Assembly (NCBI RefSeq): GCF_015624485.1
Contig: NZ_CP061378.1
Coordinates: 496,001 to 560,000 of the forward strand
DNA length: 64,000 nucleotides
Direction: 5' to 3'
Source of the DNA: Bradyrhizobium genosp. L
Lineage (GTDB): Bacteria > Pseudomonadota > Alphaproteobacteria > Rhizobiales > Xanthobacteraceae
The notes under the pieces: generated by a model
Database searches by the model: none
Seen by the model: the letters and a program-made list of their open reading frames with translations, nothing else
What the model was told of the DNA's origin: nothing
Translations under genes and position numbers: made by a program
Part shown: piece after piece, positions 54,338-62,623 of the stretch
How positions within the stretch are numbered: the stretch's first letter is position 1
How the letters are laid out: each line of letters opens with the position of its first letter

Positions 54338-55705
54338 CCGAACCGCCTGTGGCTCCGAGGCCAGCAGGAACGACAGCAGTGAGCGCATCTCGGCGGGCTT
54401 GATCGGCTTCTTCAGCAACTCATGTCCGAACGCGGAGACGCTCGAGGCGGCGGTCGCGGAGTAATCGGCGGTGACGATGATCGCCGGAACCGCGCTCTTG
54501 ATCTCGCTGCGGATCACGTCGACCGCGTCGATGCCGGTTTCACCGTTGTCGAGATGGAGATCGGCGATGATGGCGTCCGGAATGCCGTCCAATGCCCGGA
54601 TGCGCTCCAGCGCCTCGGTCTTGGAGATCGTCACCGCGACGTCGCAGCCCCATTTCTCCAGCAGGCTGGCGAGGCCCTCCGCGCTCGAGAGATCGTTCTC
54701 GATCAGCAGGATCTTGGCACCCTCCATGCCGCCATAGCGGTAGTCGACGCTGACCTGCTCGCGAACCGCCGTAGCGACGGGATCGGCACTGCGCGGGACG
54801 GTGACCGAGAACACCGAGCCCTTGCCCGGTCGCGAAGTCAGGCGGATGTCGTGGCCGAGCACGCTGCCGAACCTGCGCACGATCGAAAGGCCGAGGCCGA
54901 TGCCCGCCTTGTCGGCGGCGCCAGCCTCGCCGCGCTGGAATTCGACAAAGATCGCCTCGCGCTGGGCTTCGGGGATGCCGGGTCCGGTATCGTGCACCTC
55001 GATCCAGATGTCGTCGCCGCGGCGGCGGCATCCCATTACGACGCTGCCGCGCTGGGTGTAGCGCAGCGCATTGGCGAGCAGATTCTGCAGCACCCGCCGC
55101 AGCATCAGTGGATCGGACCGCACCACGGCGGAGGACGGGACGATCTGCAGCGCGAGATTGCGCTTGGCGGCGGTCGGGCTGAATTCTTCGCGCAGCGGCT
55201 CGAACAGCGCCGCGATCGCGACCGGACCGAATTCCGGCTTGAGCACGCCGGCATCGAGCTTGGAGATGTCGAGCAGGGTGCGCAGCATATCCTCGAGCGT
55301 CGCCAGCGAGCGTTCGATCTGGTCGGTCAGCGCGATGCCCTTGGCCTCGTCGATCATCTCCGTCAACGCCGACAGCGTCAACCGCGCCGCGTTCAAGGGC
55401 TGCAGCAGGTCGTGGGTGACCGACACCAGCACCGACGATTTCAGCGAACTCGCCGCCTCGGCCTGCTGCTTGGCCTGCAGCAGGCGGCCGTTGGTCTTCT
55501 CCAGCGACTGCAGCACCTGCTTGAGCTGCTGGGTGCGGTCGCGCACCTGCTGGTCGAGCGCGATCGCGGTCTCGAACAGCGAAAACGCGTTGAGCTGCTG
55601 GTCGGTCGAGCGCTCGACGCGCGACATCAGCGCCGCGTTGATCTTGCGCAGCTTCTCGGCCTCGCGCTCGAGCGCCGCAATGCGGCTTTTGCTGCTGTCG
55701 GTCAT
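54332..55705 (-). CDS. Hybrid histidine kinase, ErcS'/NahK-like
   Basis: 457 residues, no membrane segment. A coiled coil (about 5-100: ALEREAEKLRKINAALMSRVE, VRDRTQQLKQVLQSLEKTN) precedes HisKA with the H-box SVTHDLLQPLNAARL (phospho-His about 135), then ATPase boxes LQNLLANALRYT, DTGPGIP and GIGLGLSIVRRF, then a receiver (about 335-455; LLIENDLSSAEG, IIADLHLDNG, TADYS, LKKPIKP). ATG 55705 overlaps the FIST gene stop (55702) by four bases, so the two are translationally coupled. It should phosphorylate the LuxR regulators opposite. Soluble FIST-kinase pairs regulate ethanol oxidation and NO response in Pseudomonas. Confidence 0.9.
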   Translation of the reverse strand: MTDSSKSRIAALEREAEKLRKINAALMSRVERSTDQQLNAFSLFETAIALDQQVRDRTQQLKQVLQSLEKTNGRLLQAKQQAEAASSLKSSVLVSVTHDLLQPLNAARLTLSALTEMIDEAKGIALTDQIERSLATLEDMLRTLLDISKLDAGVLKPEFGPVAIAALFEPLREEFSPTAAKRNLALQIVPSSAVVRSDPLMLRRVLQNLLANALRYTQRGSVVMGCRRRGDDIWIEVHDTGPGIPEAQREAIFVEFQRGEAGAADKAGIGLGLSIVRRFGSVLGHDIRLTSRPGKGSVFSVTVPRSADPVATAVREQVSVDYRYGGMEGAKILLIENDLSSAEGLASLLEKWGCDVAVTISKTEALERIRALDGIPDAIIADLHLDNGETGIDAVDVIRSEIKSAVPAIIVTADYSATAASSVSAFGHELLKKPIKPAEMRSLLSFLLASEPQAVRL

Positions 55706-56871
55706 CGTGGTGTGGCGGTCCGCTTGCCGATGGCGACCCCGGTCAGCGTCTGGTTGACATGCATGGAGCGATATTGCTCGCCATAGGTCTGAAAACCAAC
55801 CACCTTGTTGCGGCGATAGAGCTCCGACATTTCCCGCGACAATTGGTGCTGCTCGACGTCGAGCCGGCGCAGCACGCATTCGAAGCCGATGAACACCGAG
55901 ATATCGCCGAGCTCTTCGCTGATCTCCTCGAGCAGGTCGCTGGTCGCCTCGACCGGATCGCGCTCGCGCGCCACCGTCAGCACCATCCCCTCGTCGATCG
56001 CACAGAAGAATTGCAGCGAGCCGTCCGGGTTGGTGCGCTGGATCGAGCGTGCGTAATAGGAACCGCCGACGCGGACCAGCAAGGGATGGGCGGCAAAGGA
56101 GAACAGTTCGAGCTTGCTGTCGCTCAGGCCCACCGCGCGCGAATATTCCAGCGCCGCCGGCTCGGCATTGATCTCCTTGACGATGCGTCGCTCGATATCG
56201 GCCTCGGTGACCACCATCTTGGTCGAGGTCGGCTCGAAATGATCGCATTTGAACAGGCGGAACGGCAGCCGGGTCCGGACCAGGATCAGGACGGCGGCAT
56301 CGGTGTAGGCCTTGCCGCGGTGAAAGACCCACGACTTCTCGAAGCGCAGGCCGTCGCCGGCCGAGCCGCCGACGATCGGAATATCGCCGAGCGATGCGTA
56401 AATCGCCGACATCAGGGTCTCTTCGCGCTGGCACATCCCGTCGATGAACATCAGGCCGAACGACTCGTGGCCAAGGTCGCAATCCTCGGTGTGCTGCGCG
56501 AACTCCTGCTGCAGCTCGGTGCAGACTGATCGCCCCCGATCGACCCGGAATGTCGACAGCTCGAACAGCGGGCGGGCCGCGATCATGAAGTCCGCCGCGT
56601 TGAAGCCCATCGCGACCACGCTATCCTCGTCCCAGCCGCCCGGCGTCAGCTCGCCGGCGGTCGTGCAGCCGAAGATCGGCGTGTCCGGCAGTCGCTGCGA
56701 CAGCTCCGCGATGAAGATCTCGGGATCGTAGAACGGCGACACGAACACGGTGACCATCGCAAGCTCGGTCGTCGCCAATTGGCGCGCGATCTCGTCCGCG
56801 GCTTGCCGCGGTCCGGTGGTCTTCGCCTGCGCCACGACGATGCTGTCGGCAGCGCTGCCGTGTGCCTCCAA
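55702..56871 (-). CDS. FIST-domain sensor protein (NosP-like)
   Basis: 389 residues. N-terminal FIST domain (about 15-225: VTVFVSPFYDPEIFIAELSQRLPDTPIFGCTTAGELTPGG, LMFIDGMCQREETLMSAIYASLGDIPIVGGSAGDGL) and FIST_C (about 230-370: RIVKEINAEPAALEYSRAVGL, HPLLVRVGGSYYARSIQRTNPDGSLQFFCAIDEGMVL, FIGFECVLRRLDVE). FIST proteins sense small ligands; NosP binds heme and NO. TTG 56871 follows AGGGAGGAGGCC, a better start than the upstream TTG 56889. It is coupled by a four-base overlap to the kinase gene. Ligand here is unknown; His-rich heme sites are not obvious to me. Confidence 0.9.
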   Translation of the reverse strand: MEAHGSAADSIVVAQAKTTGPRQAADEIARQLATTELAMVTVFVSPFYDPEIFIAELSQRLPDTPIFGCTTAGELTPGGWDEDSVVAMGFNAADFMIAARPLFELSTFRVDRGRSVCTELQQEFAQHTEDCDLGHESFGLMFIDGMCQREETLMSAIYASLGDIPIVGGSAGDGLRFEKSWVFHRGKAYTDAAVLILVRTRLPFRLFKCDHFEPTSTKMVVTEADIERRIVKEINAEPAALEYSRAVGLSDSKLELFSFAAHPLLVRVGGSYYARSIQRTNPDGSLQFFCAIDEGMVLTVARERDPVEATSDLLEEISEELGDISVFIGFECVLRRLDVEQHQLSREMSELYRRNKVVGFQTYGEQYRSMHVNQTLTGVAIGKRTATPR

Positions 56872-57316
56872 GGCCTCCTCCCTGACCAACCTCGTCGTTA
56901 TCGGCGCAAGCGAACCCGCGCGCGTCGCCGCCTCGTACAGATTGTACGGCGTTGGCGCGCTGTCGGGTTCGCCGGAATCTCACTTGTGGCAATGGGACGT
57001 GTCCGCGGGCGGGCGCTGCCGCCGGCAGGTCCGTTCGTCGCAAGCACCCGTGGCGCCGTTCGACGCGATGACATGGGACTCCTCCGATGTAGTCGCTTGG
57101 CCCGCGCAGGGCCGAGTTTGATTGGTTCTAACCTATCGGGCCCACCGGGCGCGTCAATCGCCGGACCCTTCGTCCTGGGCCGACCAAGGTAGTATCGGCC
57201 GAATCGGCCGTACATTTACCCAGCCTTATCCATTGTCCCTTAGCTTTGCGCGCCGGGGACTGGGGCGGGCTGCTGCCGGACCCCGTGTGGTTTTCAGAAT
57301 GAAGACGAGGGGCGGC
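56872..57316. other. Divergent promoter region between FIST operon and chemoreceptor
   Basis: 445 bases. 57186-57194 is AAGGTAGTA, on the minus strand TACTACCTT, the same nine bases as before xoxF. Next to it is the inverted repeat TCGGCCGAATCGGCCG near 57195-57210. Nothing coding is evident; an in-frame upstream extension of the chemoreceptor to 57122 is not convincing. Confidence 0.5.
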
Positions 57317-59350
57317 ATGACGGGGCTGAAGCGATCGCGTTCGATCAAATTCCCAACCCTTCGGTTCCGCGCCAAGATCATGCTCGGCTTTGCCGTGACG
57401 CTGGCGCTGTCGGCGGCCACCATGGGCTTCGCCTATATGGGCTTCGAGCGGGTCTCCGCCGGGGTCGGCTCCTACCGCCAGAGCGTCGCAGAGGCGGATC
57501 TCGCCCGCAACATCGACCGCGAGCTGATTTCCTATCAATCGCTGACGCGCTATTTCGTGCTGACCGGCAAGGAAGACGATGCCAAGGCCGCGCTCGAGGC
57601 CGAGACCAATCTGAAGGACGCCATCCAGGCCGCCAAGAAGGGCACCACCAGCCCGGCCCGGCTCGAGCAGCTCGCCAACCTCGAGCGTGAGTTCCAGGCC
57701 TTCACCAAGATTTTCGCCGAGATCGTTAGGCTCAAGGACGAGAGCGCGCTGACCGCGCAGAACAAGCTCACCCGCAGCGCGACCTCGATGCGCTACAAGC
57801 TCGACGACCTGCCGAGCAACGCCGATGATTCCGAGCTGCAGGCGATTCAGTTCGGCGCCAAGAAGGTGTCCGACCAGATCGCGTCGATCACCGGGGCGGC
57901 CAACACCTTCATCGTCAACGGCGACAAGTCGGTCGCCGCCAGCGCGCTCGCCCGGCTGAAATTCGCCGATAATCTGGTCAAGGCGATCACCTCGAAGGAC
58001 CAGCGGATCATCCAGGGCGTGAAGGAAATCACCGGGCTGCTGGACGAGTACCGCGAGGCGCTCGCCAAGCTGATCGAGAACTCCAAGGCGATCGATGCGC
58101 TGACCGGCCAGATGACGGCGTCCGCGTCCGGCATCGGCGACGTCTCGGCTGCGATGACCTCCGACCTGCTCGCCGACCAGAAGCGGCTCGATACCGAATC
58201 GCACGCCACGATCGGCGAAACCGAGCGCTTGATCTTGATGCTGGCCATCGGCGGCCTCGTGCTCGGAATTGTCTGGGCGTTCCTGCTCGGCAAGGGCATC
58301 TCGAAGCCGATCGCGGCGATGTGTGCCGCGATGCGCGAGCTCGCGGCGGGCAATTTCGAGGTCGTGCTGCCCGGCCTCGGCCGCAGCGATGAGCTCGGCG
58401 AGATGGCCGGCGCGGTGGAGGAGTTCAAGCTCCAGGCGGTCGCCAAGGCCGAGCGCGACGCTGCGAGCCAGGAATCGCAAAATAAAGCCAGCGCCGCCGC
58501 CCGGCGTGCCGAGCTTATTCGTTTCGCCGACGAGTTCGAATCCGCCGTCGGCTCGATCGTCTCCAACGTGTCGGCCTCCGCCGTGCAGCTCGAGTCGGCG
58601 GCCGGCACGCTGACCCGGACTGCGGAGACCACGCAGAATCTATCCAGCCAGGTCGCCGGCGCCTCGGAGGAGGCCTCCAGCAACATGCAGTCGGTGGCGT
58701 CCGCGACCGAGGAGCTCTCCGCTTCCGTCGACGAGATCGGCCGCCGCGCCAAGGAATCCAGCCAGATCGCCGACGCCGCGGTGCGTCAGGCCGAGCAGAC
58801 CGATGCGCGGATCGGCAAGCTGTCGCGCGCCGCGCAGGAGATCGGCGACGTGGTCAAGCTGATCACCGCGATCGCCGAGCAGACCAACCTGTTGGCGCTG
58901 AACGCCACCATCGAGGCGGCGCGGGCCGGCGATGCCGGCCGCGGCTTCGCGGTGGTCGCCTCCGAGGTGAAGTCGCTGGCGAGCCAGACCGCCAAGGCCA
59001 CCGACGAGATCTCCAACCACATCGCGGGCATGCAGTCGGCGACACAGGAATCAGTCGCCGCGATCAAGGAAATCGGCGGCACCATCGGCCAGATCTCGGG
59101 CATTGCCACCAACATCGCAGGCTCGGTCGAGCAGCAGAGCGCCGCGACGCAGGAGATCGCCCGCAGCGTGCAGAATGTCGCGATCGGCACCCAGGAAGCC
59201 GCGACCAACGTCACCCTGGTCAACCGCGGCGCGACCGAGACGGGCGCAGCCTCCGAGGAGGTGCTGCATTCGGCACGCACGCTCTCGGTCGAGAGCACGC
59301 GGCTGCGCGAGGAGCTCGACCGCTTCATGGCGAACATCCGCGCGGCGTAA
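57317..59350 (+). CDS. Methyl-accepting chemotaxis protein with HBM-like sensor
   Basis: 677 residues. Short cytoplasmic N-terminus ([11 protein letters not shown]), first membrane segment about 22-42, a helical periplasmic sensor (45-305) resembling the HBM four-helix type ([32 protein letters not shown]), second membrane segment about 307-330, HAMP (about 330-385: [47 protein letters not shown]), then the signalling domain with the hairpin tip [47 protein letters not shown]. It should report an external chemical to CheA-CheW. ATG 57317 follows GAGGGGCGGC. It is divergent from the FIST-kinase genes, which may be chance. Confidence 0.93.
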   Translation: MTGLKRSRSIKFPTLRFRAKIMLGFAVTLALSAATMGFAYMGFERVSAGVGSYRQSVAEADLARNIDRELISYQSLTRYFVLTGKEDDAKAALEAETNLKDAIQAAKKGTTSPARLEQLANLEREFQAFTKIFAEIVRLKDESALTAQNKLTRSATSMRYKLDDLPSNADDSELQAIQFGAKKVSDQIASITGAANTFIVNGDKSVAASALARLKFADNLVKAITSKDQRIIQGVKEITGLLDEYREALAKLIENSKAIDALTGQMTASASGIGDVSAAMTSDLLADQKRLDTESHATIGETERLILMLAIGGLVLGIVWAFLLGKGISKPIAAMCAAMRELAAGNFEVVLPGLGRSDELGEMAGAVEEFKLQAVAKAERDAASQESQNKASAAARRAELIRFADEFESAVGSIVSNVSASAVQLESAAGTLTRTAETTQNLSSQVAGASEEASSNMQSVASATEELSASVDEIGRRAKESSQIADAAVRQAEQTDARIGKLSRAAQEIGDVVKLITAIAEQTNLLALNATIEAARAGDAGRGFAVVASEVKSLASQTAKATDEISNHIAGMQSATQESVAAIKEIGGTIGQISGIATNIAGSVEQQSAATQEIARSVQNVAIGTQEAATNVTLVNRGATETGAASEEVLHSARTLSVESTRLREELDRFMANIRAA

Positions 59351-59375
59351 GGCGCGCGCTGGCCCATCCATTATT

Positions 59376-59491
59376 GTCGTCCCGGCGCAGGCCGGGACCC
59401 ATAACCACCGCTGTTTGCTGTTGTAGACACAACCGGCCGCGTGCTTTTTGCAACGGCCGCGGCGTGTAGGTCCCGGCCTTCGCCGGGACGA
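59376..59491. repeat. Palindromic repeat, GTCGTCCCGG class (copy 3)
   Basis: Starts GTCGTCCCGGCGCAGGCCGGGACCC and ends CCGGGACGAC, with the shared ACCCATAACCACCGCT inside. Confidence 0.85.
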
Positions 59492-59514
59492 CGCTGTGAA
59501 ATGGCTTGAGCGAA

Positions 59515-59883
59515 CTAATCCCGGCCGAACTGGTGCTTCAATTCGACCTTGGCGCGTTCCAGCCGCGCGCGCTGCGCTTTCGGCAACGTCGTTCCCGCGC
59601 GGTTGATGTAGAAGGTCAGCATCGACAGCGCGGAACGGTAGGCGCCGCTCTTGCGGCGCGTGCTGTGCTCGGCCGATTGTTTCAGCGATGCCGCGATCTT
59701 CTTCGCGCTGGTCAGCTTGAACACGCCGCCCTTGAGATCGAGCGCGTCACTCTCCTTTGTGACGCGCTGCGACCAGCGCCTCGATGGCGCCTTGCGTGTC
59801 GTGCGCTTGCGGCGCGCCGTGCCGGTCGGTCGTGCTGCGGATTTTCGTGCCGTCTTGCGCGTGGCCTTTTTTCGTGCCGCCAT
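59515..59883 (-). CDS. DUF3175 protein with Lys/Arg-rich N-terminus
   Basis: 122 residues. Residues 1-40 are a histone H1-like run of Lys, Arg, Ala and Thr (AARKKATRKTARKSAARPTG), and residues about 37-122 match the DUF3175 domain (RWSQRVTKESDALDLKGGVFKL, ASLKQSAEHSTRRKSGAYRSALSMLTFYINRAG). This suggests a small DNA-binding protein; family function is not established. ATG 59883 has GGAGGCG upstream, five bases away; two further ATG codons lie just before. It stands alone between a repeat and the MFS gene, transcribed leftward. Confidence 0.85.
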   Translation of the reverse strand: MAARKKATRKTARKSAARPTGTARRKRTTRKAPSRRWSQRVTKESDALDLKGGVFKLTSAKKIAASLKQSAEHSTRRKSGAYRSALSMLTFYINRAGTTLPKAQRARLERAKVELKHQFGRD

Positions 59884-60076
59884 CATCGCCTCCATGACTT
59901 CTGTGCCGAAAACAGCGTGCCGCGGGCTCTGTTCCTATTCGGTCTGGTTCGGTCTGGCGGAACCCAGGCGCCGCGCCGACGTTAACTCGCCGTGGCGGGC
60001 AATCGGTTTGCCGCAATTTTGGGAGCGAGAACCTTGGAGCACGTCGTTCCAAGGTTTTTCTCATTGGTCCGGCGCA

Positions 60077-61567
60077 ATGGCTTTGCAGCGAACACATTCG
60101 AATCCTGCGACGACGAACGAAATGTCTGTGCCGGTCGCGCAGGACAACGACCGTATCATCGAGACCTCGATCCCGGTTCGGCTCGACAGCCTGCACTGGA
60201 GCGGCTTTCACACCCGCGTCGTGCTGGCGCTCGGCATCACCTGGATCCTCGACGGGCTCGAAGTGACGCTCGCCGGCGCCTTGTCGGGCGCGCTGAAGGA
60301 CAGCCCGACGATGAGCTTCTCCAATGCCGATGTCGGGTTCGCCAGCAGTGCCTATCTTGCCGGCGCCGTGCTCGGCGCGCTCGGCTTCGGCTGGCTCACC
60401 GACCGGATCGGGCGCAAGAAGCTGTTCTTCATCACGCTCGCGCTGTACCTCTCGGCGACCGCCGCGACTGCGCTGTCGTGGAATGTCGCAAGCTACGTGC
60501 TGTTTCGTTTTCTCACCGGCGCCGGCATCGGCGGCGAATACACCGCGATCAACTCGACCATACAGGAGCTGGTGCCGGCGCGCTACCGCGGCTGGACCGA
60601 TCTCGTCATCAACGGCAGCTTCTGGATCGGTGCCGCGATCGGTGCATCGAGCGCCATCGTGCTGCTCGATCCCGCGGTGCTGGCGCCGGACCATGGCTGG
60701 CGCATCGCCTATTTCACCGGCGCAGTGCTCGGCCTCGTCGTGCTGTTGATGCGGATGTGGATTCCGGAAAGCCCGCGCTGGCTGATGATCCACGGCTATC
60801 CCGACGAGGCGCACAGGATCGTCGGCGATATCGAGCGGAGTGTGCTCGGCCACGAGCAATCCGGCGAAGGCTTCGACAAGATCAAGCTTCGGATGCGCGA
60901 TCACACGCCGTTGCGCGAGGTCGCGGTGACGCTGTTCTCGACCTATCGGGAGCGCGCGCTGGTCGGGCTGACGCTGATGGCCGCGCAGGCGTTCTTCTAC
61001 AATGCGATCTTCTTCACATTCGCGCTGGTGTTGACCGATTTCTTCGGTATCCCCTCTGATAAGGTCGGCTGGTACATCCTGCCGTTCGCCGCGGGCAACT
61101 TCCTCGGGCCGCTGCTGCTCGGCCATTTCTTCGATACGCTGGGACGCCGCACCATGATCGCGGCTACCTATGGTGTCTCGGGTGTGCTGCTGGCGGTGTC
61201 CGGCTATCTGTTCTCGATCGGCGCGCTCAGCGCGCAAGGGCAGACCATCGCCTGGATGGTGATCTTCTTCTTTGCCTCGCCGGCGGCGAGCGCCGCCTAC
61301 CTCACCGTCAGCGAGACCTTTCCGCTCGAGGTGCGCGCGCTTGCGATCGCCGTCTTTTACGCGATCGGCACCGGAATCGGCGGCGTGATCGGCCCGGCGC
61401 TGTTCGGCGTGCTGATCGACACCGGGTCGCGCAACAGCGTGTTCGCCGGCTATCTGCTGGGGGCGGTCCTCATGGTGGTCGCGGCTGCGGTCGGGTGGCG
61501 CTACGCCATCGCGGCGGAACGAAAATCGCTCGAATCGGTCGCCAAACCGCTGGCATCTGTGGAGTAG
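60077..61567 (+). CDS. MFS transporter, sugar-porter type
   Basis: 496 residues with twelve membrane segments. Signatures: GWLTDRIGRKKLFFI between segments 2 and 3, GGEYTAINSTIQELVPARYRGW around segments 4 and 5, PESPRWLMIHGYPDEAHRIV in the central loop, and FFDTLGRRTMIAATYG between segments 8 and 9. It resembles the sugar/organic-acid group (SP or AAHS-like). The three bases between its stop and otsB suggest cotranscription with trehalose synthesis genes. ATG 60122 (MSVPVAQ) is an alternative start; both lack a strong ribosome site. Confidence 0.88.
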   Translation: MALQRTHSNPATTNEMSVPVAQDNDRIIETSIPVRLDSLHWSGFHTRVVLALGITWILDGLEVTLAGALSGALKDSPTMSFSNADVGFASSAYLAGAVLGALGFGWLTDRIGRKKLFFITLALYLSATAATALSWNVASYVLFRFLTGAGIGGEYTAINSTIQELVPARYRGWTDLVINGSFWIGAAIGASSAIVLLDPAVLAPDHGWRIAYFTGAVLGLVVLLMRMWIPESPRWLMIHGYPDEAHRIVGDIERSVLGHEQSGEGFDKIKLRMRDHTPLREVAVTLFSTYRERALVGLTLMAAQAFFYNAIFFTFALVLTDFFGIPSDKVGWYILPFAAGNFLGPLLLGHFFDTLGRRTMIAATYGVSGVLLAVSGYLFSIGALSAQGQTIAWMVIFFFASPAASAAYLTVSETFPLEVRALAIAVFYAIGTGIGGVIGPALFGVLIDTGSRNSVFAGYLLGAVLMVVAAAVGWRYAIAAERKSLESVAKPLASVE

Positions 61568-61570
61568 ACT

Positions 61571-62413
61571 ATGACGAAACATGACGTGGCCGAGATGCAA
61601 ATGCCCAAGGATCCCAAGGATGACGACACCGTTCCCGATGCCCCGCGCAACGATGCGTCGGCATCGCTGATCCCGCCGCTGGAGCAGACCGCGGTGCTGC
61701 TCGACATCGACGGCACGTTGCTCGACTTCGCGCCGACGCCGCGCGAGGTCTGGGTGCCGCCGGAGCTCGCGGTGACCCTGAAGCAATTGCATGCGCGCAC
61801 CGGCGGGGCGCTGGCGATGGTCAGCGGCCGCTCGCTCAACGATATCGATCTGATCTTCGCGCCAGATGTGTTTCCCGCCATCGGCGGTCACGGTGCCGAG
61901 ATGCGGCTGCAGCCGGACAGCGAGGCGGTCGCCACGCATTCGCCGCCGCTCGACAAGGAATTGAAGCGCCGCCTGGCGGCGATCGCCAAGCTCAGCCCCG
62001 GCATCCTGCTCGAGGACAAGGGCTACTCGCTGGCGCTGCACTATCGGCTGGCGCCGCAGGCGGAGAAGGCGATCTATGAAGCGGTGTCGCTGATCCGCGC
62101 CGAGCTGCCGAATGCGCCGATCGAGGTGCTGCCGGGCAAGAGCGTCTGCGAGATCAAGCATTCCGGCTTCACCAAGGCGAGCGGCGTGCGCGAATTGATG
62201 CGACACGCGCCGTTCAAGGGCCGCCGTCCGTTCTTCATCGGCGATGACGTCACCGACGAGACCGTGTTTGCGATCATGCCCGACTATGACGGTCTCGCAT
62301 TTTCCGTTGGCCGCCGCGCTGCCGGGGTCGCCGGTGAATTCGCAGCGCCCGGCAACGTGCGCGAATTCCTCGCGCGACTGCTCGACGTCGACAGGGACGT
62401 GAGCCTGTCCTGA
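61571..62413 (+). CDS. otsB: Trehalose-6-phosphate phosphatase
   Basis: 280-residue HAD-family enzyme that removes phosphate from trehalose 6-phosphate. Motif I is LLDIDGTLLDFAPTP (nucleophile and second Asp at about 45-47), motif II MVSGRSLNDID, motif III HSGFTKASGV (Lys) and motif IV FFIGDDVTDETVF. The first 35 residues are polar and probably disordered. It lies three bases after the MFS stop and 210 before otsA on the same strand. Together OtsA and OtsB make trehalose, an osmoprotectant. Confidence 0.96.
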   Translation: MTKHDVAEMQMPKDPKDDDTVPDAPRNDASASLIPPLEQTAVLLDIDGTLLDFAPTPREVWVPPELAVTLKQLHARTGGALAMVSGRSLNDIDLIFAPDVFPAIGGHGAEMRLQPDSEAVATHSPPLDKELKRRLAAIAKLSPGILLEDKGYSLALHYRLAPQAEKAIYEAVSLIRAELPNAPIEVLPGKSVCEIKHSGFTKASGVRELMRHAPFKGRRPFFIGDDVTDETVFAIMPDYDGLAFSVGRRAAGVAGEFAAPGNVREFLARLLDVDRDVSLS

Positions 62414-62623
62414 TCGAGTCAATTTTGCTCGCAACAGATCGGAGCGCGATGCTTTTGCATCGTCGCATCCGCGTCGCCCGCAACTTTAACTTTTCTTTTC
62501 GCGGGTTCCTTCAGGTTCCTTCGCGATTCGTCAGAATCTGGCTTCATTTGGGAGATTCCTTGCGTCGGAACCATCTTGATGAATGGTTGTTAATACGCGA
62601 GTTGACCCACAGGAGGGGACCTG

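Noticed and set aside
55706..56482. Longer start for the hybrid kinase reaching into the FIST gene
   Set aside because: The extra residues are low-complexity antisense-like sequence; ATG 55705 couples cleanly to the FIST stop.
59747..62434. 895-codon open frame antisense to the MFS gene and otsB
   Set aside because: Spans two well-supported genes on the other strand and shows no recognisable domain.
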